A stretch of DNA of 39,774 bases from an uncultured Acetatifactor sp. (GCA_947629645.1 CANREV010000028.1:1-39774), one strand, 5' to 3'. Shown: positions 1-8,453, counted from the first letter of the stretch. A program made the numbers and translations. The notes: generated by a model from the letters alone, not told the origin.

Positions 1-110
1 TTGATCTTGTAACCGGAAGAAAGCTTCTCGGTGGACTTTGCCTGGGATGCAGTTGTCAGTCCCAGCATTCTGTTAGAATTCATTGCTGTTAAGTTGTGTT
101 TTACTACCAT
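1..110 (-). CDS. fliC: Flagellin, N-terminal part (runs off window)
   Basis: The minus strand encodes a 36-residue N-terminus beginning MVVKHNLTAMNSNR and continuing to KLSSG, the classic start of bacterial flagellin (D0/D1 alpha-helix that packs in the filament core). The gene continues beyond position 1. The ATG at 108-110 follows a strong Shine-Dalgarno (AGGAGG at about 8 bases). It is the last gene of the flagellar block and has its own sigma-28-type promoter and a CsrA-type leader hairpin, so it is probably transcribed separately from csrA. Flagellin is exported by the flagellar type III apparatus and assembled under the cap. The symbol (fliC or hag) is assigned from the N-terminus alone. 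Confidence 0.93.
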   Translation of the reverse strand, partial: MVVKHNLTAMNSNRMLGLTTASQAKSTEKLSSGYKI

Positions 111-136
111 AATTATTCCTCCTTGAATTTGAGATC

Positions 137-149
137 CCACATCCTGTGG
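137..149 (-). promoter_or_regulatory. CsrA-binding-type hairpin in flagellin leader
   Basis: On the transcript strand the leader contains CCACAGGATGTGG, a perfect 5-bp stem (CCACA/TGTGG) whose loop is GGA. It lies 27 to 39 bases upstream of the flagellin ATG. GGAUGU matches the core of the CsrA SELEX consensus. The Shine-Dalgarno itself (AGGAGG, about 117-122) supplies a second GGA. A hairpin site upstream plus a site over the Shine-Dalgarno is the arrangement known for hag in Bacillus subtilis, where CsrA blocks translation and FliW antagonises CsrA. csrA and fliW lie directly upstream here. Binding is inferred. Confidence 0.7.
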
Positions 150-198
150 TCACTTTTATTTTGGTCAAGCGTTTGTCCCGCTCGCCTTGCTGATATAT

Positions 199-225
199 AT
201 ATCGGAAACGCAACGGATTACTTTA
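199..225 (-). promoter_or_regulatory. Sigma-28 (SigD) promoter for flagellin
   Basis: Read on the minus strand: TAAA (222-225), a 15-base spacer, then TCCGATAT (199-206). The consensus is TAAA-N15-GCCGATAA. It sits in the 164-base gap between csrA and the flagellin start and predicts an untranslated leader of about 80-90 bases containing the CsrA hairpin. The same element with the same spacer occurs upstream of flgM. Confidence 0.82.
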
Positions 226-274
226 GGCTTTCCATGAAATTTTATTCTGTTTTTTTACTCCGCCGCGGCTGCCG

Positions 275-490
275 CTACAAAAGCTTCTTTAACGCCTCCA
301 TACTCTCACGGCTGACTTCCTCGCTGTTCGCCTGCCGGATCTGCAGATATACTTCTTTGCGGTAAACAGGCACTTCTTTCGGGGCGGTAATCCCGATCTT
401 CACCTGATCTCCCCTGATCTCCAGGATCGTGATCTCTATATTGTTATTGATGACCACGGCCTCATTTTTCTTACGGGATAACGCCAGCAT
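275..490 (-). CDS. csrA: Carbon storage regulator CsrA
   Basis: A 71-residue CsrA/RsmA RNA-binding protein starting MLALSRKKNEAVVINNNIEI. The two residues that matter most for RNA contact in this family, Leu4 and Arg44 (in PVYRKEVY), are present. The start at 488-490 is chosen because it gives the canonical N-terminus; an upstream in-frame ATG would add 12 non-conserved residues lying inside fliW. The start codon is one base from the fliW stop, so the two are translationally coupled. CsrA dimers bind GGA motifs in mRNA leaders; the likely target is the flagellin mRNA immediately downstream, with FliW as the protein antagonist. Confidence 0.95.
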   Translation of the reverse strand: MLALSRKKNEAVVINNNIEITILEIRGDQVKIGITAPKEVPVYRKEVYLQIRQANSEEVSRESMEALKKLL

Positions 491-491
491 C

Positions 492-953
492 CTACACACC
501 CGCCTTTCCGCGCTGCAAAATATCATAAATAGGGAATTTTACAGGATATTTTTCAGTATCAACGATCACCTGGCACGCTTTGTGGGTCTTGGCATTAATC
601 ACAAAAGGTCCCTGCAGGTTGACGCTCATCTTCGTCAGGTCTCCGGGCACCGAAACGGTCACCAGCACCAGCAGTTCATCCTCTCCCCGGCCCACATCGG
701 CCAGCAGTTCATCATCCACCTCCGGATCGTAATCCGGTTTGACAAGCAGCGGATCCATAACCGGCATGGCAAATCCCGTCTCGTCAAGAGACTGCAGGAA
801 ACGGATACCCACCCCTTTTCCTTTCTCCGCATCGGCGTCATGGATCAAAGCAAACTTCTTCAAGTCGGGAAAACCGATGATACCCTTGTCAAAAGTAATT
901 ATTTTGTCATCGGAAATTTCAACTTCCCCAAATAATTTTGTATTGATCTTCAT
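492..953 (-). CDS. fliW: Flagellar assembly factor FliW
   Basis: A 153-residue FliW-family protein (MKINTKLFGEVEISDDKIITFDKGIIGFPDLKKFALI...), typical length and typical GIIGFPDLK motif. In the known circuit FliW binds either unassembled flagellin or CsrA; when flagellin is secreted, free FliW removes CsrA from flagellin mRNA. It lies 42 bases downstream of flgL and one base upstream of csrA, the conserved gene order flgL-fliW-csrA of Firmicutes. Cytoplasmic. GAGG lies about 14 bases before the ATG and a weaker GGAAG closer to it. Confidence 0.96.
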   Translation of the reverse strand: MKINTKLFGEVEISDDKIITFDKGIIGFPDLKKFALIHDADAEKGKGVGIRFLQSLDETGFAMPVMDPLLVKPDYDPEVDDELLADVGRGEDELLVLVTVSVPGDLTKMSVNLQGPFVINAKTHKACQVIVDTEKYPVKFPIYDILQRGKAGV

Positions 954-995
954 TCTTCCACATCCTCACATACGCTCTGTATATTATGCACATTA

Positions 996-2531
996 TTAAA
1001 TAAAATTCAACAGTGTAGTCTGCATGATCTTTCCGGTGGACATCAGCGCCGCTTCATAGGTCAGTTCCGCGCTGCTTAAGTAAATGGCCACTTCCGTGAT
1101 GTCAATGTCCTCATTCTCGCTCTTTAAAGTCTCAAAGGTGGTCTTCTGGTTCTGCATACGGCTCTCGATCAGCGCCAGCTTGCTTCCTCTGGTGCCGCAC
1201 TCCGTAACGCACAAGTTGGCATCGTCCAGATACTGCTGGAACGCGGTGATACCGCCCTCAAATAATTTCTGTTCCTTATCCTTCGCGTAGGTCAGCGCCT
1301 TATTGACCGCATCCAGCTGATTCTGAAGGGTCTTCTGCAGATCGGCATCCCCTTCATTTTCCTCCTGCAGCTGTTTCAGCGTAGACTGGATCTTTTCCAG
1401 AGCAAGGACATCCTGCATGGCGTTCACAATGTCGTCCGCCTCTCTGCCGATCCCATGCTGGAAGCATTCATCCGCCGTGGAATTCACCTGTATTCTCTGG
1501 TTAAATCCCACATCGTATTCGATCACCTGACGTTCCGCATTGCCTGTAAGGTAGGCGCTGTTATACTCAGTCTTATTGCCGTCCGCGTCCGTAGCAGTGC
1601 AGGCAAAATAGTGTTCCGGCCTCAGATCGCCTTTATCCCAATGCTTTTTTTCATAAGAAACCCTGATCTCGGCTTCATTGACGGTGGCTGTGCTCTCATC
1701 GTCTTTTACCGCCATCAGCTTTTCATAATTCTCTTTGCTAAGCAGCAGTTCTCCCGTCTCCGGCACATAGATCACGCCCTTACCTTCTACCTGCTTGTAC
1801 GGGTCGTCATAGGAATGCATCATCTCCGCCGTCAAAGTCTGTTCATTGCCGTCAGAGTCGGTATAGGTGATGACGGGCACGGAATCCGGATCGCAGTTAT
1901 TGTAAGACAGACGGATACGGTACACTTCCGTATTGCTGATCTGCGTCTCGTTAATGCCGCTCATGGACGCATCGCTGAAATTAGAGGTATTCAGATCCAG
2001 CAGATCTCCTGTATCCACGAAATCAACGGAGTCAATGGCATCCTTACTGAGCTGTTCCGTGATGGAATAACTTAATTCCGTCTCTTTTAAAAAACTTAAA
2101 GAAGTGTCCGTGCGGTATCCGGTAAACACATACCGCCCCGCATAGTCCGCGTCTCCTGTTTTATATACTTCGTCCGCCAAGGCTTTGAGCTGCTCTAAGA
2201 TGATCTGTCTGTCTTCCGTCTTAAGCTCCCCATTGGAGCCTTTCTCACACTGCTTGATCATATTGGTAACGATCTCTGTCAGATTTCCCAGCGCGCCTTC
2301 CGTCACATTCAGCCAGCTCTCCGCATCGGGAATATTCTTGCTGTAGTACTGGGTCACCTCCGTCACGCTGCTCCTTAAGCGTAACGCTCTGATCGCCACC
2401 ACAGGATCATCGGAGGGTCTGTTGATCTTTTTCTCGGTAGACAGCTGATTGCTCAGCTTATCCTGATAGATCTTGTTGGTATTGATGTTGGATAAGTTAT
2501 TGCGCTGCATGATCTTATTCGTGATTCTCAT
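996..2531 (-). CDS. flgL: Flagellar hook-filament junction protein FlgL (HAP3)
   Basis: A 511-residue flagellin-like junction protein. The N-terminus (MRITNKIMQRNNLSNINTNK, then a KINRPSDDP motif near residue 37) and the C-terminus (ITEVAIYLSSAELTYEAAL, then a terminal LLNFI) are the conserved coiled D0/D1 helices. The middle of about 300 residues is an enlarged variable domain, so the protein is well above the roughly 300 residues of B. subtilis or E. coli FlgL. A good GGAGG site lies 7 bases before the ATG. It follows flgK by 20 bases in the same operon. It is exported by the flagellar type III system and forms the adaptor ring between FlgK and the filament. Confidence 0.94.
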   Translation of the reverse strand: MRITNKIMQRNNLSNINTNKIYQDKLSNQLSTEKKINRPSDDPVVAIRALRLRSSVTEVTQYYSKNIPDAESWLNVTEGALGNLTEIVTNMIKQCEKGSNGELKTEDRQIILEQLKALADEVYKTGDADYAGRYVFTGYRTDTSLSFLKETELSYSITEQLSKDAIDSVDFVDTGDLLDLNTSNFSDASMSGINETQISNTEVYRIRLSYNNCDPDSVPVITYTDSDGNEQTLTAEMMHSYDDPYKQVEGKGVIYVPETGELLLSKENYEKLMAVKDDESTATVNEAEIRVSYEKKHWDKGDLRPEHYFACTATDADGNKTEYNSAYLTGNAERQVIEYDVGFNQRIQVNSTADECFQHGIGREADDIVNAMQDVLALEKIQSTLKQLQEENEGDADLQKTLQNQLDAVNKALTYAKDKEQKLFEGGITAFQQYLDDANLCVTECGTRGSKLALIESRMQNQKTTFETLKSENEDIDITEVAIYLSSAELTYEAALMSTGKIMQTTLLNFI

Positions 2532-2551
2532 CTGCTATCCTCCACATACTT

Positions 2552-4465
2552 TTATACGCCTGTCTCAAGGATCAGTCTGTCGTAAATCTCCGTCAGCGTC
2601 TGGATCATCTTGGACGCCAGATTATATCCGTTCTGGTATTTCACCAGATTCACCGCTTCCTCATCTTCATCCACACCGGAGATCGAAAGTCTCTGGTTGT
2701 CAATGGTGTTTGCGATCTCCTGAAAGCTCTGGCTGAACATGTTGGCGCGCGATGCGTTCAGCGTCACATCCGAAAGCACGCACTGTAAAAATTCCGATGC
2801 GGAACAGCCGCGGAATGTCATTTTATCTTTGTTGGTAGCCAGATCGCTCAGATCTTTGAGCAGATCACTCTGTTCCACGCCGTCCGCCGCGTCATATCGG
2901 TTGGACAATCTGGACGGATCCTTTTCCACAGCGGCAAAGACGCTGAAATTCGTAGCCGTCATCCAGTAATAGCTGTCCTGGCTCATATCCACGGTCAGAG
3001 ATCCATTCATTAGGAAGTCTTCATAAGTAAAGTTGTCGTATCTGCCGTCCTCGGGAAATTCATACTGGTCGCCGTCCGTTGCGTGTCCGCTGGTAAACAT
3101 CATGGCGCCGTGCTGCCCATAGGAATCATATCCCTTTGTCATGATATCGTTAAATTTCTGGGAGAAGGTACGCAGCCACTCGTTCATCTGCTTCATGTAA
3201 TAGGGCACTCCCTGGTACGCAAGGCTCGCGCCGATGGAAGCCACCTTCCCCACGCGGTCATTGGTCAGTCGCAAAGGATTCTTCTCGCTGTCGGACAGGA
3301 CAAAGGTGTACGAATAAACCGGTTCGCCGCTGTCGTCATAGCTGATCTCGCAGCTCCAGGAATCATAGTAAAACTCCTGATTCCCCAGGTCAATAATACC
3401 GCCGGAATCAGAAAGATTGCATTTGTTCAGATCCTTCAGATAGGATTTGCCTACCTGAATGGTGACGGTGTCATGCCCGTCCTTTACCCCCGTTGCGGTG
3501 ACCTCGCCGGTAAAGTTTTCGCCGTTATTGCCGTCCCGAAGCTGGATCAGACCCTGCAGCGCGCCGCCCATAGCCCCGTTATACAGGCCGAACCTCTGTC
3601 CGTTGCTCCAGTAGATCTCATACAGGCCATCAATATCTGTCTGGTTTACTTTCTCCCAGGTTTCCCGCGCCACGCATTCCAGACCGTTGTATTCGTTGCC
3701 GTCCACCAGCAGCTGACCTCCCGCGATCTTTACCATATAGCGGTTTGCGCCCGTCACACGGTCGGGATTATAAGGATCCTGAACAGGCGTCTCCGTAATC
3801 TGCACATCTACGATCTGGGAAAGCTGATCGATCAGCAGGTCTCTCCTGTCCCGCAGCTCGTTCGCCGTGACCCCTGTAAGCTCAATGGTGTTGATCTGTT
3901 TATTCAAAGTGGCGATCTCCCCCGCCAGGGAATTGATCTCATCCACCTTCAGCTTGATTTCCGCGTTGATATCTTTCTGAACCTTCTCCAGATTTCCCGA
4001 AAGGCCGTTGAAGTACTCCGCCAGCGCCCCCGCATACCCTACGAACTGGGATTTTGCCGTGGCATCATTGGGCGTCTTCATCAGTTCTTCCAGCCCCGTG
4101 ACCATCAGCTGGTCAAAGACCGTTGTAAATCCGGCGTTTTTGCCGTTATCGTCAAAGTAGGTCTCAATCTGCTTCATATAGTATTCTTTCATACCATACT
4201 CGCCCACTCTGGTGTTATTATTCCAGTATTTCGTATCGTAGAAACCATCCCTGATCCGCTCAATGGAAAGGGTTTCCACGCCGCCGCCGGCGCATCCGTA
4301 AGTCTGGAACACTCTGAGGGCGTTGGCAGCCTGCTGATTGACCTGCTGTCTGCTGTAACCATTCGTCTGCACATTCGCAATATTGTTAGAAGTAGTATTC
4401 AGCGCCGCGTTGTTTGCCAAAAGACCTGTATACGCTATATTTAATCCGAAAAATTGTGAAGGCAT
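2552..4465 (-). CDS. flgK: Flagellar hook-associated protein FlgK (HAP1), paralog 1
   Basis: A 637-residue HAP1 protein. The N-terminal rod-type domain is clear (FGLNIAYTGLLANNAALNTT, then NNIANVQTNGYSRQQV), and the C-terminus ends with the conserved helix containing DEDEEAVNLVKYQNGYN. The middle is a long variable region. The AAAGGAG site lies just upstream of the ATG. It lies 31 bases downstream of a second flgK-like gene that is clearly divergent in sequence, so these are old paralogs, not a recent duplication. HAP1 forms the first junction ring distal to the hook. Which of the two is the main junction protein cannot be told from sequence. Confidence 0.93.
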   Translation of the reverse strand: MPSQFFGLNIAYTGLLANNAALNTTSNNIANVQTNGYSRQQVNQQAANALRVFQTYGCAGGGVETLSIERIRDGFYDTKYWNNNTRVGEYGMKEYYMKQIETYFDDNGKNAGFTTVFDQLMVTGLEELMKTPNDATAKSQFVGYAGALAEYFNGLSGNLEKVQKDINAEIKLKVDEINSLAGEIATLNKQINTIELTGVTANELRDRRDLLIDQLSQIVDVQITETPVQDPYNPDRVTGANRYMVKIAGGQLLVDGNEYNGLECVARETWEKVNQTDIDGLYEIYWSNGQRFGLYNGAMGGALQGLIQLRDGNNGENFTGEVTATGVKDGHDTVTIQVGKSYLKDLNKCNLSDSGGIIDLGNQEFYYDSWSCEISYDDSGEPVYSYTFVLSDSEKNPLRLTNDRVGKVASIGASLAYQGVPYYMKQMNEWLRTFSQKFNDIMTKGYDSYGQHGAMMFTSGHATDGDQYEFPEDGRYDNFTYEDFLMNGSLTVDMSQDSYYWMTATNFSVFAAVEKDPSRLSNRYDAADGVEQSDLLKDLSDLATNKDKMTFRGCSASEFLQCVLSDVTLNASRANMFSQSFQEIANTIDNQRLSISGVDEDEEAVNLVKYQNGYNLASKMIQTLTEIYDRLILETGV

Positions 4466-4496
4466 CCTCTTTCTCCTTTCACCGCTTTAAGTAATT

Positions 4497-6236
4497 TTAC
4501 ACGCCCAGTGTGTTAATGATATGCTCCAGCATCTCGCTGATCACATTGATGTAACGGCTGGAAGCGTTATACGCATTCTGGAATTTGATCATATTGGACA
4601 ATTCTTCGTCAGAAGATACGCCCACCACCTGCTGTCTGGCGTTTTCAATGGATTCCACGGCGTTCTCCTGATTCTCGTAAATGCTCCTGAAATTGTAGCC
4701 CGAATTGCCGACCTGGGCCACCAGATCCGTATAATAATCCACAAAGGTAGTTGGCTTTTTCACATTGGGATTCAAATGGTAGATCTCCTCGGTAAAAGCC
4801 TCCTTTAAAGCGTCCGCGGTAGCCTGGTCCTCAGAACCGTCCGCCAGCCTGAATCCCAGTCTGGAAGGCTCCTGCATCAGCAGTTCGTTGATCTGCACAT
4901 TTTTTACGGTGTAAAGGCTGTCGAGGTCGGAAGGATTCTCTTCATTATAAACATAATACTCCTTTCCGTCATCGCCCGTTACCTTAGTAAAGCAGTCTGT
5001 GTTCTTTTTGGTGAACATCTGCAACGGAATACCATCGCTGTCCCTCAGATAGCCGTCCGATTCCACGGCGCAATACCGCACATTTGTCAATGTCTCCGTA
5101 GTGCCGTCCTCTTTTACGATAGTCAGGTCTCCCCGCTCCACTCCGGACGCGCCCATCAGAATATCGTTGATCCTGCTGACCACATTGTGGATCAGCTGGT
5201 CAAACTCGCCCTGAATATTCATCAGAACAGACTGGGATATATAATCGTAATCATCGCCCTGGATATCCGTATAGTTGGCTCTGTGATCGCCTCTGGCGTG
5301 GAGCATGGCCTTGAGACCGCCGATATCCGTATTCAGCGCGGAGGAGATGGTGCGCTCCATGTCAAACACTTCCGCACCGTCAATGTTATACTCCCTCGTA
5401 CCGTCCGCCAGAACGCGGTATTCCGCATTCTGCGGCCAAAACGGCGTATAGAATCCCGTATTGGGATCCTCCTGCATCCCTATTTCGTAACAGGTCTCGC
5501 CCTGCACAAAATCAACGCCCTCTATCTTCACCGAAACATTGCCGTATAAATCCGTCTTATAAGAAATATTCGCAAGCTGGGAAAGTTCATCCAGAATCTG
5601 GTTCCTGATATCCTGAAGATCATTGGCATGTTCAATGCCGCCGCTCTCGATGGCCCTGATACTGTCGTTGATCGCAACGAGCTGTTTCCCGTATTGATTG
5701 ATCTTGTCAACCTGCTGCTTTATTTGAACGTTCAGATTATCCTGGTAGGAAGCAAACCCATCGTAAATCGCTCCCGCCCTCTCGATAAACTCCGATGCGC
5801 GCTGCACTAAAAGACCCTGCGTCACAGAGCTTGCAGGATCCTTGGTCAGCTCCTGGACAGCCGTCCACAGATCTTCCACCGTTGTCTGAAACGCGTTGCC
5901 GTTCAGCTCGCCCAACTGGCTGGAAATCTCCTCCAGCACGCCGGTGGAAACCTCGTAAAACATACTGCGCCCGGATTCCCTGCGGTACGTCTTGTCCAGA
6001 AAATAATCTCTCACATATTTTACGCGGGAATAATTGACGCCCAGACCTGTCTGCTTATTGTTGACAGCTCTGGGGTCCGTGGAAAGAGTGCGATAACTCC
6101 TGTTAGACAGCTGCACCTGCTGCCTGGTATAACCGGGGGTATCCACATTAGAAAGATTGTGCGCTGTGGTGTTCAGCGCATTCTGACTGGTCTGTAATCC
6201 GGATGCTCCTATATATAAACTACCCATCAAAGACAT
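4497..6236 (-). CDS. flgK: Flagellar hook-associated protein FlgK (HAP1), paralog 2
   Basis: A 579-residue HAP1 protein with the rod-domain signature (GSLYIGASGLQTSQNALNTT, then HNLSNVDTPGYTRQQV) and the C-terminal signature SSDEELSNMIKFQNAYNASS. Its N-terminal domain is closer to textbook FlgK than that of the 637-residue copy. It is preceded by GAGGTG 5 bases before the ATG and follows flgN by 16 bases. It is probably chaperoned by the adjacent FlgN. Two FlgK-like genes in tandem could provide two distinct junction subunits or specialised rings. Confidence 0.93.
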   Translation of the reverse strand: MSLMGSLYIGASGLQTSQNALNTTAHNLSNVDTPGYTRQQVQLSNRSYRTLSTDPRAVNNKQTGLGVNYSRVKYVRDYFLDKTYRRESGRSMFYEVSTGVLEEISSQLGELNGNAFQTTVEDLWTAVQELTKDPASSVTQGLLVQRASEFIERAGAIYDGFASYQDNLNVQIKQQVDKINQYGKQLVAINDSIRAIESGGIEHANDLQDIRNQILDELSQLANISYKTDLYGNVSVKIEGVDFVQGETCYEIGMQEDPNTGFYTPFWPQNAEYRVLADGTREYNIDGAEVFDMERTISSALNTDIGGLKAMLHARGDHRANYTDIQGDDYDYISQSVLMNIQGEFDQLIHNVVSRINDILMGASGVERGDLTIVKEDGTTETLTNVRYCAVESDGYLRDSDGIPLQMFTKKNTDCFTKVTGDDGKEYYVYNEENPSDLDSLYTVKNVQINELLMQEPSRLGFRLADGSEDQATADALKEAFTEEIYHLNPNVKKPTTFVDYYTDLVAQVGNSGYNFRSIYENQENAVESIENARQQVVGVSSDEELSNMIKFQNAYNASSRYINVISEMLEHIINTLGV

Positions 6237-6252
6237 GCTATCACCTCAATAA

Positions 6253-6771
6253 CTACTGTTTTGCATCAAACCCGCTGTTGGGCACACCCATGGTATCTCC
6301 CGCGGTGTACGCACCCTTATTGTAATTTGCCGTCTCAGGTGCCGCCTTCATGGACTGGAGCAGATTCATCTCAAACTCCACCATTTCCAGCGCGTTTGCC
6401 AGCAATTCCCTGTTCTGCCCGTTAATGCGCTGCAGTTCCCGAACCACGGTCTGCAGTTTATCATGCGCCGCCATCAGCTTTTCCTGCTCCGCAGGCCTGC
6501 CGGCGAGCATCTCAATCAGATTGGGAAGCTTCAAACTCTCAACATCCCTGTTTAATACATTGGCGATATCTTTCGTAGTCTCCACCCGCTGTTTTTCCAG
6601 GTGATTGATACGAAATACCACGTCCTGTTCATCATCCGTGATCTTTTGCAGATTTTCCAGATTGCCGCTTACGATAATCGGCGTTTTTTTTCTGGATAAT
6701 TCCAAAAGTCCCTCGTATTCGTTGCCTTCCTGATCCAACACGGCGATCAGAGTCTCCATTAAACTAGCCAC
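6253..6771 (-). CDS. flgN: FlgN-family flagellar export chaperone
   Basis: A 172-residue, mostly helical FlgN-like protein (ETLIAVLDQEGNEYEGLLEL near the N-terminus). It has no membrane segments. The family chaperones FlgK and FlgL in the cytoplasm and delivers them to the export gate, which fits its position between flgM and flgK. I use a GTG start at 6769-6771 because GAGG lies 11 bases upstream; the next in-frame ATG is four codons later and lacks a site at a workable distance. The C-terminal 25 residues are low in complexity and probably disordered. Confidence 0.88.
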   Translation of the reverse strand: MASLMETLIAVLDQEGNEYEGLLELSRKKTPIIVSGNLENLQKITDDEQDVVFRINHLEKQRVETTKDIANVLNRDVESLKLPNLIEMLAGRPAEQEKLMAAHDKLQTVVRELQRINGQNRELLANALEMVEFEMNLLQSMKAAPETANYNKGAYTAGDTMGVPNSGFDAKQ

Positions 6772-6779
6772 GGGACTTT

Positions 6780-7058
6780 CTACCTCATTTCATCATACTT
6801 TGCCAAAAGCTTTCCGGCAAAAGCGGAAGCGCTTACCTGATAAGTTCCATTGTCCATCTTTGCTTTGATAGTCGCAACAAGGTCTTCCCTCACATCTGGC
6901 GCCTCAGCAACCGCCGCTTTTGCGATCTGGAAATCTTTCCCTGTGGAGCTGATCTGCAACTGGTCGGAACTATGGCAAACAGCGTCCGCCTGACGGTTCT
7001 TGGCCGTCTGCTTCGGCTTATATACCTGCTGTATTTGATGATACGCCTCAATACGCAT
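6780..7058 (-). CDS. flgM: Anti-sigma-28 factor FlgM
   Basis: A 92-residue FlgM. The conserved C-terminal half (REDLVATIKAKMDNGTYQV at about 57-75, then FAGKLL) is the sigma-binding region; the N-terminal half is basic and probably unfolded, as usual. FlgM holds the flagellar sigma factor inactive until it is secreted through a completed hook. A strong AAGGAGGAG site precedes the ATG. It is the first gene of the block and is driven by a sigma-28-type promoter about 95 bases upstream, so the anti-sigma factor is under control of the sigma factor it inhibits. Confidence 0.93.
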   Translation of the reverse strand: MRIEAYHQIQQVYKPKQTAKNRQADAVCHSSDQLQISSTGKDFQIAKAAVAEAPDVREDLVATIKAKMDNGTYQVSASAFAGKLLAKYDEMR

Positions 7059-7154
7059 ATAAACTCCTCCTTCCTACAGACTTTACAAACAGCCTGCGCC
7101 GAAGTGTCAAAACACTAAAAGCCAAATACGTTTTGTTCCCTTCACTTGTAATAT

Positions 7155-7181
7155 TTATCGACAGGATGGAGGAATACTTTA
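7155..7181 (-). promoter_or_regulatory. Sigma-28 (SigD) promoter for flgM operon
   Basis: On the minus strand: TAAA (7178-7181), a 15-base spacer, then GTCGATAA (7155-7162), one mismatch from GCCGATAA. It reads toward flgM, leaving a leader of about 90 bases. The identical 15-base spacing upstream of the flagellin gene supports both calls. Confidence 0.83.
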
Positions 7182-7225
7182 GTCCCGATGAAAAAGATTT
7201 TTGACGGTTTCTGATGGTTCCCGTT

Positions 7226-7263
7226 CCCGGAAAGGAGTTCATTCTGTCCGACCTCCTTCCGGG
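7226..7263. repeat. Long inverted repeat between flgM promoter and GH43 gene
   Basis: CCCGGAAAGGAG (7226-7237) pairs with CTCCTTCCGGG (7253-7263), 11 base pairs with a single bulged A and a 15-base loop. There is no T-run on either side in either direction, so it is not a typical intrinsic terminator; it may still end transcription from the GH43 gene or be an operator. Confidence 0.5.
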
Positions 7264-7363
7264 TAACCAGAATCATTACCCTCTGACAACAGAATATTGA
7301 TCGGAAAGTTTCCTGACCGAGGCAGGGCCATGAAAGCTATCGCAAAACCGCCGGGCTGGCGGA

Positions 7364-8308
7364 TCATAAGGGGAAAACAGGCTCCTGTTCCGCATCCCAG
7401 CATACTTTCCGATACATGGCGTGGCGATTGGGATCGTAAAGGGGATCTCCCGCCACTTCCTTTGTCGTTCTGGCATGAAAAACTATGACAGGTTCGCCCT
7501 TTTCATCCTCAGTAAAAGAATTGTGTCCCGGTCCGTAGATCCCCTTTCTCTCATCGGTCTGCAGCACAGGCGTCCTCCTTTTGCGCCACGCCCGAGGGTC
7601 CGCGGGATCTTCCTCCCGGTCCAGAGTGAGCATCCCCATACAATAGTTCACCCCTGTATCGCTGGCGGAGTAGGTCATATAGATCCGTCCGTTGCGCTTT
7701 AGAACCGCCGGACCCTCGTTCACCCAAAAGCCCCGCCTCTCCCAATCGTAATCGGGCGTGGTGAGAAGTCTTTGGGACGCCGCAAGCTTCAGCGGAGATT
7801 CCATGGGAGCGATATAAAGGTTGGAGATCATCCTGCCCACGCCCACTTTTTCCGCCCAGACACAGTACCACTGTCCGTTATGTTCAAAAACAGTCGTATC
7901 CAGAGAAAAAGCGCGGAAAGAAAATTCATCATCATCGGCGCATTGCAGCATACCTCTCTCCGTCCAGGCGTCTTTTACAGGATCCTGTCCCTGACATTCC
8001 AAAACATAGGGGCGGATACGCCATTTGTCTTCCGCGTCCCCGGCCGCGAAATAGATGTACCATTTTCCCTGAATATAATGCAGTTCCGGCGCCCAGATAT
8101 GGGCGCCCATAGGGCCCGAGGCATGCCTCCCCCAGATCATGATCTCCTGCGCCCTGTCCAATTCTTCCATGACAGAAGCCCTGCGCAGAGTGATCCCGTT
8201 ATATTCCGGAAGGCTGGCGGTAAAATAATAGGTGCCGTCCGTATGTTTATACACATAAGGATCCGCCCGCTGCGGAATCCAGATTTCATTATTTTTTAAT
8301 TCTCTCAT
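7364..8308 (-). CDS. Glycoside hydrolase family 43 protein
   Basis: A 314-residue five-bladed beta-propeller type glycosidase. The family's three carboxylates are visible: Asp16 in RADPYVY (base), Asp137 in LDTTVF (pKa modulator), Glu198 in NEGPAV (acid), with HIWAPELHYI at about 70-79 and His262 in GPGHNSF. There is no signal peptide, so it acts in the cytoplasm on imported oligosaccharides. GH43 members are mostly beta-xylosidases and alpha-L-arabinofuranosidases; the substrate cannot be fixed here. I start at 8308 because the conserved N-terminus begins there; an upstream ATG at 8359 would add 17 poorly conserved residues. It is monocistronic on present evidence. Confidence 0.87.
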   Translation of the reverse strand: MRELKNNEIWIPQRADPYVYKHTDGTYYFTASLPEYNGITLRRASVMEELDRAQEIMIWGRHASGPMGAHIWAPELHYIQGKWYIYFAAGDAEDKWRIRPYVLECQGQDPVKDAWTERGMLQCADDDEFSFRAFSLDTTVFEHNGQWYCVWAEKVGVGRMISNLYIAPMESPLKLAASQRLLTTPDYDWERRGFWVNEGPAVLKRNGRIYMTYSASDTGVNYCMGMLTLDREEDPADPRAWRKRRTPVLQTDERKGIYGPGHNSFTEDEKGEPVIVFHARTTKEVAGDPLYDPNRHAMYRKVCWDAEQEPVFPL

Positions 8309-8453
8309 AGTATTCCCATTTCCCACTGTTCCATTTTTATCAGTATCTGTCGATATCATTCCGGCCTATGAAAGCCAGAGCTTTTGAAACGCAGTCCATC
8401 CCGCATCTGCATCATCCCTTCTTTTTATTATTGCACGGATGGCCTGTCCGCAG

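Noticed and set aside
260..285. GC-rich self-complementary stretch after csrA as a terminator
   Set aside because: On the transcript strand it is followed by A residues, not T; the flagellin promoter lies just beyond.
1455..2075. A 206-codon plus-strand ORF
   Set aside because: Antisense to flgL; no start signal and no protein-like pattern.
3083..4444. A 453-codon plus-strand ORF
   Set aside because: It lies entirely antisense to the well-supported flgK gene, has no ribosome site or recognisable domain, and results from the codon bias of the opposite strand.
7048..7242. A 64-codon ORF upstream of flgM
   Set aside because: It covers the sigma-28 promoter and part of the inverted repeat; no conserved pattern.
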